Shown: positions 44,906-55,478 of the stretch, one piece after another
Numbering within the stretch: the first letter of the stretch is position 1
Layout of the letters: each line of letters starts with the position of its first letter
Source of the DNA: Lucinisca nassula
Lineage: Eukaryota > Mollusca > Bivalvia > Lucinida > Lucinidae
Direction of reading: 5' to 3'
Assembly (NCBI GenBank): GCA_963580285.1
Contig: OY757010.1
Coordinates: forward strand, 148,166,675 to 148,230,674
DNA: 64,000 nt
Position numbers and translations under genes: made by a program
Notes under the pieces: model-generated
Database searches by the model: none
Told to the model about the DNA's origin: nothing
The model's input: only the letters and a program-made list of their open reading frames with translations

Positions 44906-45067
44906 CGATCAACCCAGTGTAAACAAAAGGCAGTCCAGGGGTCTTGGTTTCGGGTTGTTCCATACAAATAACACTGTTTTAACATGCTTATTTCTCGTTG
45001 CTTTCAGTAACAATTCTGATTCTGATTTAGAAGAGCATATGATCAGGGTCTATCCTAGCCTGACCAA

Positions 45068-45310
45068 TTAAGAAAACAAGACTATTCAAATAAATTGAAA
45101 ATTTTACTATAAAATCTGATAATTTTATGACAGAAAAATTCTGTTTTTTTTTTTCCATATTTCTGCTCAAAACTTAAATTGTGGATACTCGTTAGAACAT
45201 CCTCGGTGAAGTGGTTCTCTTACGAGTACCAACAATGTATGTTTTGGGCAGATGTTTGAAAAAATCAAACCTTAAACATCTTTACGAGCTGAAATTATGG
45301 TAGCCAAAAG
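45068..45310. mobile_element. Palindromic element, family P
   Basis: TTTCTGCTCAAAACTTAAAT, TGGATACTCGTTAGAAC, TTACGAGTACCAACAATGTA and TGTTTTGGGCAGA form the standard palindrome. Outer ends are degraded. Confidence 0.6.
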
Positions 45311-45326
45311 ATCTGTTAAGTAACTA

Positions 45327-45652
45327 CCGTATTCGACCTATTTACCGCACCATGCACTTAGTTTTTTCAAAATTGTATGAAAATATTGTGGTGAAAAATC
45401 TACCTAATAAGCGCACACTCAATACGAAAAAAAATACGAAAAAAAAAGCTTCTGATATGATTATTTTATAGAGTTGAATTTCAGCATAGGGGTTCACCAC
45501 ATATACATATGATTTCCCCAGGTCAAATATGCAGCAAAACTGAATATGAATTTGTTGGGAGGTTACTGTAAAGTGAGCGCTTGTGTATTTTTTCCAGAAA
45601 AAGCTTGGGTGTGCGCTTATAGGAGCATGTGCGGTAAATAGGTCGAATACGG
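45327..45652. mobile_element. 326-bp TA-flanked TIR element, twin 1
   Basis: CCGTATTCGACCTATTTACC at the left and GGTAAATAGGTCGAATACGG at the right are exact inverted repeats with TA on each side (45325-45326, 45653-45654). Subterminal boxes AATAAGCGCACACTCAATAC and TGTGCGCTTATAGGAGC are also inverted. No coding sequence. Confidence 0.85.
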
Positions 45653-45753
45653 TATATAGTGCAGTTGCATTGGCTGCTAGAATTATCTATACTTATCATA
45701 GATTTTAAACAATTTTTTCGCGTGGCTCCGTAACTATAAGTATGAACTACATA

Positions 45754-46079
45754 CCGTATTCGCCCTAATTACAGCACCGTGCGCTTAGTTTTTTCAAAAT
45801 CGTGTCAAAAAAATCACAGTGAAAAATCTACCTAATTAGCGCACACTCAATGCGAAAACATTAGCTTCAGAGATGATGCATACTGATATTTAATGGGACG
45901 GAAAAGGATACTAAAGCATTGCCTCTACTGTTGAAGAAATAACGGTAAGTTTTTTATAGATTTACTGTGAGAGCTTCCATGGGGAGGTTACTGTAAAGTG
46001 TGCGGTTATGCATTTCCTTTTCAAAGATAGCTTTGGTGTGCGCTTATAGGAGCACATGCGGTAATTAGGGCGAATACGG
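45754..46079. mobile_element. 326-bp TA-flanked TIR element, twin 2
   Basis: Ends CCGTATTCGCCCTAATTAC / GTAATTAGGGCGAATACGG with TA flanks (45752-45753, 46080-46081). Exactly the same length as twin 1, 101 bp away, same orientation. Sequence of the interior has diverged strongly, so these are separate insertions or an old duplication. Confidence 0.85.
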
Positions 46080-47477
46080 TATGTAGCGTTACGAAATATA
46101 CGATAATAAAGCAAATTTATGATTGGAAGGAAAGTGTCTTCTTTTGTTACACACAGTTAGCATGTGGCTTTTTCCCGCCTTTCTAAGACCATCCTTGGTT
46201 TTTATAGACCCCAGTTTTAAACCTGAATTTCGCCAACCAGGGCTGCGACATTTTGCGGTAATGCCTTTTGCAGACTGTAGAAGTTTCCTGTGTATTGGCT
46301 CCCGATGCGAAGCTGTCAAGCCATACGCCGGATTCAAGCCTGCGGGTTTTTCCTAATCTATTTCGACGAATTGGCCGATTCGTCCCAGTCATTTTCGAAT
46401 GCGTCGATTTCGCCCGACGGGAAAATTGGCCAATTCGCCTCAGTCAGTTTTGTATGCGTGCAATTTCGCCCGACGGAAAAATCGTGCATGATTTTTATTT
46501 TCTTTGCGTGATTCACGTAAGATTTTGCGAGGGTGGGAACTCTGCAAATATTATAAAAACCTCAAAAAATCTTCTCAGGAACAAGTGGGCTGATTGTCTT
46601 GAAACTTGGTATGCAGCATTGGGTGATACAGTACTACCAAGCTTCTTAAAATGATAACCCTTGACTTATTTTACAGCAATGTCAAATATGGTTCCTTAGG
46701 CTTTTCAGGGTGGAAAAGGTTGAACAATGCATTTTTCAAAAACCACAGTGGTCTATGACATGATGATAGGTTCAAAATGAATGTCTGTGAATGCCAAAGC
46801 CCAAAGGTCAAGGTCATTCAAAGATCTTGGCCCAAGATCATTTATCAACATTTCAAAGGACCTTTTCTCTTAAGGGGAATGGATACACATCAGGGAGGGG
46901 CAACTCCTGCAGAAGTATTTTTGTCTCCCATGTCAATGGGGGTCAACTCTTACAGAAAAGAATTTGTTGTTAAGGAGCAAATTCTTTCCTTTAAGATTAG
47001 ACCCCATTTTCAGTGGAACAGGGCTTATAGAAAAGCGAACAGGAAGTTCCAAAAGTTGTCTCCCTTTGAAAAATGGTGGAAAATCTTCCAGGTGTTCCCA
47101 TTCCCCTTTAACAGCTGGGTCAATTTCATTTTTATTTCATATGCAAACTCCTGACAATTCGGGAATGAAACCTTGATTAAATGGTCCAGGTCATCTGACC
47201 AAGATGACTACCATGCCCAGATATGGTAAAAACCTGTAAAAGCTCTTCTCCTGATTAAAGTGCTGGGCCAATTTTCTCGAAACTTTTTATGTAGCATTAG
47301 GTGACTGAGTACTACCAGATTTGTTGAAATAATGACACTAGTTGACCTTGACCAATTTTACAGCAAGGTCAGAATTTGGTCCCTGAGGCTTTTGAATAGG
47401 AAAATGGTAAAACAAAACATTAAATGTTAAAACTATTGTGCTTTAACCCATTGTATGCTAGAAAACCCCTATAGGGG

Positions 47478-47869
47478 TAGGGCTGGCTAATCGGAGCTGA
47501 AAAGATAATCAATTATCAGTCCTGCCATTGCGATCGATAATCGATTAGTAATCGTTAAGGTTTCTGTCATAATTTTACCTGTCTGGCTTTCTGTCTGAGC
47601 ATGACTCTTACCATATGTTGCACTTTACCATATGTATATTTGAACAGACAGGCCTGAGCAAACAGTGTAGACCCAGATGAGATGCCACATTATGCGGCGT
47701 CTCATCAGGGTCTGCACTGTTTGCCACTCATTCAGCTATTTTAGGCATAACTTTGGGTAGTAAATTGTACCTATCAAGTAATTGATTAAAAGCAAATCAG
47801 AAATGATAATCATTTTTGTGGGATTTATCGATCAATTAACCGATTACACGATTAATCGTGTCAGCCTTA
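47478..47869 (+). mobile_element. hAT-like MITE, copy C (392 bp)
   Basis: TAGGGCTGGC..GTCAGCCTTA with the perfect 8-bp TSD TATAGGGG at 47470-47477 and 47870-47877. Same orientation and inner hairpin as copy A. Confidence 0.92.
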
Positions 47870-48035
47870 TATAGGGGTACCTGGCAAACAGTGCAGGCCC
47901 AGATCTGACGCAACAATGTGGCGTCTGATCAGGGCCTGCACTATTTGCTAATAATATTTTCCATCAAAAGTAGAAAATGAAAAAATCAGCCTGACACCCC
48001 TTATAAGACAAATGGAATTGTCCAACATATAGCAA

Positions 48036-48255
48036 CGGGCCTCCGTGGCACTGACTCTTAATCATTATGTCTCTCACCGCTGTGGTTCGAGCCTCTCTCG
48101 GGTCACATGTGAGACGCCAAGTTCTGCAACGGAAGGTCAGGTGGTTTTTCTCGGGGTACTCCGGTTTTCGCCCACCTCTGATTAACAATCGGCTCGATAT
48201 AAGTGAAATAATCTTGAAAGGTCCATAAAACCAAAACCGAAAACAAAAAAAAACT
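48036..48255 (+). repeat. SINE family Q, full copy with perfect 15-bp TSD
   Basis: TCCAACATATAGCAA flanks both sides (48021-48035, 48256-48270). Head CGGGCCTCCGTGGCACTGAC and GTGGTTCGAGCCTC are tRNA-like; body AGGTCAGGTGGTTTTTCTCG and CTCTGATTAACAATCGG; tail A-rich. Other copies: 15389-15555 and 51338-52108. Confidence 0.9.
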
Positions 48256-48328
48256 TCCAACATATAGCAATGGAAGAGTCCACTAGTATACACTTGGGTT
48301 ATGACTTGAGAGTAGGTGCAATATGAAT

Positions 48329-48353
48329 GTCTTGCTTTAAAGTGGCACCCAGA
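48329..48353 (+). other. 25-bp exact copy of J-domain exon 2 inside intron 1
   Basis: Identical over 25 bases to 54897-54921 (the part coding RLALKWHPD; it includes TTAAAGTGGCACCCAGA). It sits inside an S9 unit where homologous units have nothing, as a ~27-bp insertion flanked by GAATGTCT direct repeats (48325-48332, 48352-48359). Read as coding it would shift out of frame, so it is not an exon. Confidence 0.85.
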
Positions 48354-48878
48354 ATGTCTATGAATGTCAAAGGTCAAGGTCATTTGATTGCCTTTGCCTC
48401 ATGTCACTTGCATTGCAGGTGAATGACATTTTCTCTAAAACTGCAGAGCCAATTTCAGTTAAATTTTATATGCAGCTTCCTGACAATGGCAGAATGGAAG
48501 TTTATTCGAATGGTTCAGGTCAGCGACAAAGAAGGTTAAGGTTACTATGCCCAAATCTGACAAAACCTCAAAGTAAAAAATCTTCCTCTCCAGACCCTCT
48601 TGGCCAAATGCCTTGAAACTTAGTACAGCAAACATCATTAAGTCGAACACTTCTGGGACCATGAAAAATTGTTGGAGTTAGGGATAGTTCGAATTACTGA
48701 GGTTTACTGTAGTGCCAGGTCTTAAGGCATGGTGGGGATCACTTTAGGGTATCTTAATGATCTTCTATAGAATAAAGGCATGTAGTGTGTACTGAGTGTA
48801 CTCTTTAAAAATCGCCTCATTGAGGCGATTCTAATGTCAAGTTAAAATCAGAAAAAAAAACATACACTATCCTATCTA

Positions 48879-49308
48879 CAGTAGAACTTCGATGGCGCGA
48901 ACACCGATGCATCGTTTACCATGGATGAGTCGAACCTGTTCTTGAGCCCCTAGCGAAATCCTCTACATAAGAAATAGTGGGGGGATAATTAAGGCGATTT
49001 TAGTCTTTTTAATATCTTGCAAATGTTTGCTGTGTGTACTCATTAGAATCGCCTTGATGAGGTGATTCTAATGAGTACACACAGCATACATATTCATTAT
49101 CGAACACGTTATGCCTCCTGACAGTAACCTCAGTGGCTCGAACTACCCGTCTCGAACAGATTTTCGAGGTCCCAAAGGTGTTCGAGCCATTGAGTTCGAC
49201 TATATGGATATCTGGAGCTTTGGGGGATATTCCCAAGGGTCTCTAGAATTAGTTTGAATTAGCCATGGTAAACAAACTATCCGTGTTCGAGTTATCAAAG
49301 TTCCACTG
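48879..49308. mobile_element. 430-bp pogo/Tigger-like MITE
   Basis: CAGTAGAACTTCGATGGCGC at the left faces the complement of CAGTGGAACTTTGATAACTC at the right; 21 of 26 terminal bases pair and the element starts with CAGTNGAAC, typical of pogo-type ends. Left flank TA (48877-48878); right flank mutated. A family P palindrome (ATGAGTACACACAGC, around 49030-49085) is embedded. Confidence 0.75.
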
Positions 49309-49763
49309 AATATAGCTTTAGGTGACTGGGTACAACAGAATTACAAGTATTCCAAATTTTTTGATGACCAGAGGCTGATCATGACCTATCTTTGGGCAAG
49401 GTCAAATTTGGTCCCTTAGGCTTTTGAATGGGAATGAAGTTAAAATGTATTTTTCGAAAACTGTTGTGATTATGAAATGAGAGTATGTACTGTATGTCTG
49501 TGAATGCTATTAAATGTCTAGGTCATTCAGTGACCTTGGTCCCAGGTGTCCATCAACTTTCCAATTTAAATTCTATATTCAACTGTCTTGGCAGTGGATG
49601 AACGAAAACTTGTTCTGACAAATGGTCCAGGTCAAATGACCAAAATGGCTGCCATGGTCATATATAATAAAAAAAAAAACAACTTAAAAAATCTTTTTGT
49701 CCAGAACCACTGGGCTGATTTCTTGAAACTGAGTACTGTGGTTACTGAGTACTACAATATTTT

Positions 49764-50058
49764 TGGCCCCCGCCCATAGGGGCTTGAAGAAATATATGGG
49801 CTGCATGATGCTTCCACGCAGAGCTGAATCCAGCCGCACACTAGTACTGGTAAACCGCTTAGAGGATCTAAGCCTGTCCTGGAACCGCGATGCGAGGTGG
49901 ACCGTCCATGCTAATAAACCCTATTGGTGTCATTGGGTGACAGGGCTTGAGACGTCATTTCATCTCAATGTCGAGTAAAAGTCCCACAAAATTGGAAGCA
50001 ACGTCTCCAAAATGACCTTTACATTGTTGACGGGGACGTTAAACCTCAAATCAAACAA
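49764..50058 (+). repeat. SINE-like family T, full copy with 11-bp TSD
   Basis: TACAATATTTT at 49753-49763 and 50059-50069. Complete from GGCCCCCGCCCATAGGGGC to the AAATCAAACAA tail. Confidence 0.9.
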
Positions 50059-50291
50059 TACAATATTTTATAAATAATGACCCCAGGTTGACCTTGAACT
50101 ATTTATCAGTAAGGATCACTTGTATTTGGGCCATATCTTCCTCCTTTTTATGTGGCTCCCTACATGTCGAGTGCCAGAGTAACAAAGTTCAGTCATTTTC
50201 GAATATATACATATATGGTGGCCGATTCCATTCAGTACAAAATGAGAAAAAGGGCTATGACCACATATAAAAAAAAACCATGCCTTTCAAC

Positions 50292-50520
50292 CAGTCCTGC
50301 TGAACATTGAACATGAACAAACCCTACCTCTGCAAACAGTGAAGGTGTGATCAGATGGCTTCTGAAGAAATCATCTGATGGCTTCTGAAGAAGCCATCTG
50401 ATCAGGATCTACACTGTTATTCATACAGGTTGTGAATTGAAAAAATACACTTTATCAAGTAATTTGGTTCAATAGTCAGGAATGGGTGTGGCTCAATTAA
50501 TTTATTCAACAGGGCAAGGG
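50292..50520. mobile_element. piggyBac-like MITE, subfamily A, left end eroded
   Basis: Right end GGGCAAGGG then TTAA (50521-50524); left CAGTCCTGCTGAACATTG lacks its first bases. Internal GATCAGATGGCTTCTGAAG hairpin is partly duplicated (50349-50402). Confidence 0.7.
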
Positions 50521-50889
50521 TTAAGAACAGATTTCATCCATTTTTGGAAGACACACAGTTTCAAGAAAAATAAACAGGAAGCCTCCTTTATAATAAATGA
50601 TGGCCTATTGTGGGCAGGGCCTGATAGATCAAACTTTCAACCACTTGCCTGACATTCCACAGCATCTTGAAAATAGCTTAGAATTACCATATTCCTTATA
50701 TGTTCTATACATTTTTCTGGGCAAGTGAAATGCCAAGCCAAATGTTAGACTTGTCCCAGGCAGCTGGGCAGTGGATTTGTCAGGCCCTGATGGGTAAGAG
50801 CACCGTCTCAACCCATAAAATGCCAATCACAACATTTGTCATCTGCTTTGCGGTCTGCTGATTACTTTAAAGGTCATTTTGGAAACAGC

Positions 50890-50950
50890 GTGGTCCAAGA
50901 TCAGACTGCTCCTCTAGGAGCAGTCTGATCTGGGTCCACACTGTTTGCCT
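50890..50950. repeat. Isolated hairpin core
   Basis: GATCAGACTGCTCCTCTAGG facing AGGAGCAGTCTGATCTGGGT, followed by CACACTGTTTGCC. No MITE ends are recognisable around it. Confidence 0.6.
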
Positions 50951-50994
50951 GTATGCAAAAAATATTTTTAAAAAGTTTGCATGCACATTGTTTG

Positions 50995-51290
50995 TTTGAT
51001 TTGAGGTTTAGCATTCCCGTCAACACTGTAAAGGTCATTTTGGAGACATTGCTTCCAATTTTGTGGGACTTTTACCCGACATTGAGATGAAATGACGTCT
51101 CAAGCCCTGTCGCCCAATGAAACCAATAGGGTTTATAAGCATGGACGGTCCAACTCGTACCGCTTTGCTTGGGCAGACTTAGATCCTCTAAGCTGTTTAC
51201 CAGTACTCATGTGCGGTTTGGACTTAGCTCTGCGTGGAAGCATCGTGCAGTCCATATATTTCTTCAAGCCCTGATGGGCATGCTCATAAG
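50995..51290 (-). repeat. SINE-like family T, minus orientation
   Basis: TTTGATTTGAGGTTTAGCAT at the left, GTGGAAGCATCGTGCAGTCC and CAAGCCCTGATGGGCATG at the right. Confidence 0.85.
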
Positions 51291-51386
51291 AAGAGCTCAT
51301 TTTCAGACATAGCTTTTCACGTCATCTTAAGGGTTAATCATCTGGTTTCCCGCTGCTGTTGGTTCAAGCCTGGCTGGCATTACATG

Positions 51387-51777
51387 TAAGGCTGACACGA
51401 TTAATCGTATAATCGATTCATCGATCGATAAATTCAACAAAAATGATTATCATTTCCGATTTGCTTTAAATCGATTACTTGATAGGTACAATTTACTACC
51501 CAAAGTTATGCCTAAGTTAGCTGGATGAGTGGCAAACAGTGCAGACCCTGATGAGACGCCGCATTCTGCGGCGTCTCATCTGGGTCTACACTGTCTGCTC
51601 AGGCCTGTCTGTTCAAATATACACATGGTAAAGTGCAACATATGGTAAGAGTCATGCTCAGACAGAAAGCCAGACAGGTAAAATAATGACAAAAACCTAT
51701 GCATTACTAATCGATTATCGATCGCAATGACAGGCCTGATAATCGATTATCTTTTCAGCTCCGATTAGCCAGCCTTA
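51387..51777 (-). mobile_element. hAT-like MITE, copy D (391 bp)
   Basis: TAAGGCTGAC..AGCCAGCCTTA with TSD ATTACATG at 51379-51386 and 51778-51785. Same orientation as copy B. Its inner hairpin (about 51530-51602, GACGCCGCATTCTGCGGCGT) is a near-perfect palindrome. Confidence 0.92.
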
Positions 51778-51839
51778 ATTACATGTGCAATGCCGTAGTT
51801 TTTCTCCAGGTGCTCCCATTTTTGCCCACCTCTGATTAA

Positions 51840-52044
51840 CCCTTGTCCTGCTGAATATTCATATAAGCCACACCCACTACCGATTATCAACCAATCAGAT
51901 TAACTGTAGCAAATTATTACAACAAATTCACAATCTGAATGACAAACAATGTAGATCCTGATCAGATGGCTTCTTCAGAAGCCATCTGATCTGGATCTAC
52001 ATTGTTTCAAAGAAAAGTCATATCCGGGCTCAGCAGAACAAGGG
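51840..52044 (+). mobile_element. piggyBac-like MITE, subfamily A, intact (205 bp)
   Basis: TTAA at 51836-51839 and 52045-52048. Ends CCCTTGTCCTGCTGAA and the complement of CCCTTGTTCTGCTGAG. TTAA target duplication is the hallmark of piggyBac-type transposition. Copies at 56482-56686 and 57504-57708 are also exactly 205 bp. Confidence 0.9.
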
Positions 52045-52429
52045 TTAACAGTTGATTGGAAAATAAGAGAAATAATCTTGAAAGGGGCATCAAATCTAAA
52101 CCAAAAAAAAAGAAGAAAAATACATGTAAGCTCAGCTGTGTGTATGAATTCTTCTGTCAATTTTAGGAAATAGTTTTAACATTCCTCCTGTAGCAAATTT
52201 TGGTGTCTGGTGATAAGTAACAAGATAACCTCTTAATTTAACCCAATTTCAGAAATCTGCAAGTTTTTTGTTTTCAAACAGAATTATATGGAATTCAAGT
52301 AATTTGTGTCAGAAGTGCATGTGTTTGTGTGTAAATTGAAATCAGCATGAACTGGTGATTAATGTGATTGTGTTGGTATTGTTTTTATCAGTAAGTTAGT
52401 TCTGAGCTTGTAGCCCATTTTGCACCAAA

Positions 52430-52912
52430 TTTAATCTTTCTCCTTTTAATTTATACGAGTTCATTTCCAAATTTAGGGGTGACAGGTTGTGTTTTCTTTA
52501 AAATTTATTTTTTCACACGAAAACACGACTATATAAATTTGACCCCCTTAGACCCCACTTTTATACAGTAAAACTGGGATTTGCAAGGATATACATTATT
52601 TCTGCTCAAAAACATAGATTGTGGGTACTCGTTAGAACTTCCTCTTCGACAAGGCGGTTCTTACCAGTATCCTCAATCTATGTTTTGAGCTGAAATAAAA
52701 AAAAATTCAAAATTTTTAATCTCAAAATTTTTCTTTCTTCCTTTTCATTTTTTGGTGGTAAAATTTACAGTGTATTTGTACAGGCATGTTTTCATTATCT
52801 GAAAGTTGCTCAACATTTTGCAAACAGTGCAGTGATAAGAGTTTTAAGACTGGGCCTGCACAGTTTGGGGTTTCCAGCACAAAATAGGTTTAACATAGCT
52901 GTTGATAAGGAT
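52430..52912. mobile_element. piggyBac-like MITE, subfamily C (minus), split by a family P element
   Basis: Pieces CACCAAATTTAATC..GGTGACAGGTTGTGTTTTC (52433-52513) and TTGCTCAACATTTTGCAAAC..GCACAAAATAGG (52804-52890) line up with the intact copy 56773-56989. The family P element fills 52514-52796. Confidence 0.7.
52514..52796. mobile_element. Palindromic element, family P, full copy
   Basis: CACACGAAAACACGAC at the left, AGGCATGTTTTCATTAT at the right, with the central palindrome CTCAAAAACATAGATTGTGG / CTCAATCTATGTTTTGAGC. Confidence 0.75.
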
Positions 52913-53196
52913 AATCCCTTATTTCTTTAATGGCCCTCTCAAGAATATTTAGGTCATATTGTCAATCTTTCAGGATCATTACAGTGCATGTACATAGACT
53001 TAGGCACAATTCAATTTGAAGGTCAGAAGTATTTTACAGCACCATGAAGATTTTTTAGCAGACAGCAATTTTATTTTATTAATTGTTTTTCAGCAGAAAT
53101 AAGGTTTGACAGCAGAAATAGTTGAAAACGACATTTGCAAATGTTGCAAAATAATATCTTTCTCAAATTAAAAAAACTAAAACTAAACACAATTAA

Positions 53197-53424
53197 CCCA
53201 TTGTATGCGGGAAACCCCTGAAGGGGTACCTTGGCAAACAGTGCAGGCCCAGATCAGATGCCGCAGAATGCGGCATCTGATCCGGGCCTGCACTATTTGC
53301 TAACAGAAAGTTCCGTCAAAAATAGAACAAAAATGAAAAATAGGCCTGACACCCCTTCTATGACAAATGGACTTGTCCAACATATAGCAATGGAAGGGTG
53401 TACTTACATGTAGTATACAATGGG
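53197..53424. mobile_element. piggyBac-like MITE, subfamily B, intact (228 bp)
   Basis: TTAA (53193-53196) before CCCATTGTATGCGGG; ACAATGGG then TTGA (one change from TTAA) at the right. Contains the hairpin core (53234-53302, GCCGCAGAATGCGGCATCTG). Confidence 0.85.
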
Positions 53425-54115
53425 TTGAGACCTTTATTCATAGTGTAGCGGTGCAATATTTTTTTTTTATTTATAAGTAAAGGAGACTGTGATAAAAAGT
53501 AATTTCAGGTGAATGAGTACACTTTCAGAACAGGCATTTGCAAGTTGAATGTAAATCTTCCTGTAAAAGAGGTGTGTCATGTTGACTTTGTTTCAGAAGA
53601 AAACCAATGAAAAATGGTTGAGGTTTTTACAAACAGTGATGGCTCTGATCTGGGCCGAGCTGTTCTTAGCAAAATACCACAATATTAGTAAATTTGCACC
53701 TTGAGCACTGCCACCCATACATGTATGTGATACCTGGCGGCTTGCCATATGTTAACTTTACCAACAGTGCATGCACCCATCAAATGATAACTTGTTTGAT
53801 CCCCAAGAGCACAGACGCCAATGAAACATAATTGTAAATACATGTATCTGGTTAATAAATGTATAGCGATAGAAGGAAAAAGTTGTAAGTGTCATGGGAT
53901 GAGTGGAAATTCCCAAATCTATTTATACATGTGTATATTTTTTGCTCTGGAAAACCCAGTTGTGTCACATTCCATATTCAGAGCAAGAATGTTGAAAGAA
54001 GTTTTTCTGTAAACAGTATTTACCCTAAATATCCGGACACCTCAACACCTTACCATAATTGGTGTAAAATTTGAACAAGAATAAGGACAGTTTACTACTA
54101 GATGTTGCGTCGAGT

Positions 54116-54183
54116 GGCAAACAGTGTAGATCCTGATAAGATGCCATGTTCTGTGGTGTCTCATCTGGGTTTACACTGTTTGT
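54116..54183. repeat. Isolated hairpin core
   Basis: GGCAAACAGTGTAGATCCTG facing TCTCATCTGGGTTTACACTG. No element ends could be assigned. Confidence 0.6.
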
Positions 54184-54229
54184 TCAGGCCTATCTGTCCA
54201 AATACATAGGGTAAATATGGTTTTATATA

Positions 54230-54646
54230 CAGTAAAATTCCTGTCTTAAGACCATCTTTGGGACTTTTCAAAAGTGGTCTTAAAGACCACTTTTGAACAG
54301 TCCCAAAGGTGGTCTCTGACCAGAGGACACTGTTTGCAGAAAACACAAAGAACGAATAACTGCAACCTACTAAAGCAGAGTTAGTCTTAATCCATTCAGT
54401 ACCAGTAACCCCAAAATGGGTAATTGGCAAACAGTGCAGGCCCAGATCTGACGTTGCAGAATGCTGCATCTGGTCAGGACCTACACTGTTTGCAAAAAGT
54501 AAAGCAATTTTCCAAACAAATTTTGAAGAAAACACAACCAAACACCCCTAAATTTTGAAATGAACTCCTGATACATGTAAAGAGGAATATTCCATTTGGT
54601 AGGAAAAGGATTAATTATAGGTGGTCTTGATAGTGGAATTTCACTC
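54230..54646. mobile_element. TA-flanked TIR element (pogo/Tc1-like) carrying a nested MITE
   Basis: CAGTAAAATTCCTGTCTTAA at the left faces the complement of GAGTGAAATTCCACTATCAA at the right, flanked by TA at 54228-54229 and 54647-54648. An internal hairpin (GACCACTTTTGAACAGTCCC with its complement) adjoins the left end. The nested MITE is at 54391-54610. Confidence 0.75.
54391..54610 (+). mobile_element. piggyBac-like MITE, subfamily C, intact (220 bp)
   Basis: TTAA on both sides (54387-54390, 54611-54614); ends TCCATTCAGTACC and GGAAAAGGA. Carries the hairpin core at 54426-54494. Confidence 0.85.
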
Positions 54647-54860
54647 TACGGGTATATTATATTTATAAGATAGGGCCTGCAAGGATATTGACCCTTTCAC
54701 TCTTGCATCCTAAAAAAGTCTTTAAACCGAGGTCCCATCTCCCATATGACATTATTTGTTGGTGGGATGTGAATGAAAAAAAAATAAGTTTTAATCAGTC
54801 AAAGTAATACTAGAATTTGTGTGTTATACATTTTGACATGAACATGACATGTATTTTCAG

Positions 54861-54952
54861 GTGTAGATCAAGACTCCATCAGAACAAGTTACAAACGTCT
54901 TGCTTTAAAGTGGCACCCAGATAAACACAGTGGGTCAGGTGAAGCACTTAAG
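54861..54952 (+). CDS. J-domain gene exon 2 (HPD exon)
   Basis: Acceptor TGTATTTTCAG, donor AAG|GTAATT. Codes residues 18-47, VDQDSIRTSYKRLALKWHPD then KHSGSGEALK. It carries the catalytic HPD of the J-domain. A 25-bp piece of this exon (54897-54921) recurs at 48329-48353 in intron 1. Confidence 0.92.
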
Positions 54953-55478
54953 GTAATTTACTTTCTCAGTACTATATAGTATCCTAGTTATCCCAATGTT
55001 TAAATTGAACTTTCATGTGCTTAGAGAAGCTATCCGACCTGGTTCTACTCAATTTTAGCGGGTCTTCATGGCCTAGTACTAAGTAGTGCTTAGTCCATTG
55101 TATACTAGTGTACTTTTCCTTTCCATTGCTATATGTTGGACAAGTTCATTTGTCTTATAAGGGCTTTTTCTTGTTTCTTCTATTTTTGATGGAAAATTCT
55201 GTTATCAAACAGTGCGGCCTAGATCAGACGCCGCAGAAAGCGATGACGTAAATTGTGTCAGAGTCACTAGAGTTTAAAATATATGATTCAAGCCTAATTT
55301 GTCCTGAAAAAAAATAAAGAAAAAATAAAATGTCTTCTGCTTCAACTTGTCTTGCACTTTAAGCGTTAAAAAGGAAAGGAAAAGATAAGTTGCCATGGCA
55401 AGTAGGTTCTTGTGGATTGTTGAAATTTTAATAATTATCTAAACATTTGGCTTTTAGGAATGGCTATATAAATGTTTA

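Larger units (their letters stand above)
47447..48298. mobile_element. piggyBac-like MITE, subfamily B, interrupted by a hAT-like MITE and a SINE
   Basis: Left TTAA (47443-47446) then CCCATTGTATGCTAG; right TATACACTTGGG then TTAT, a mutated TTAA. Without its two inserts it matches the intact copy at 53197-53424 box for box, including the hairpin core (47883-47951) and GCCTGACACCCCTT. Original length would be ~230 bp. Confidence 0.85.
46540..50230 (+). repeat. Diverged tandem array S9 (about four units, ~600 bp before insertions)
   Basis: Units repeat CTTGAAACTTGGTATGCAGC, GGTGATACAGTACTACCAAG, CAATGTCAAATATGGTTCC, CCTTAGGCTTTT, CTGTGAATGCCAAAG and AGGTCAAGGTCATTC boxes. Units 2 and 3 are swollen by MITEs and a SINE (47447-48298, 48879-49308), unit 4 by a family T SINE. 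Confidence 0.7.
51338..52108 (+). repeat. SINE family Q, split by two MITEs
   Basis: Q boxes appear in three pieces: 51338-51386 (TTCAAGCCTGGCTGGCATTA), 51786-51835 (TTTTTGCCCACCTCTGATTAA) and 52049-52108 (AGAGAAATAATCTTGAAAGG plus A-rich tail). The gaps are exactly a hAT-like MITE and a piggyBac-like MITE with their TSDs. Confidence 0.85.
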
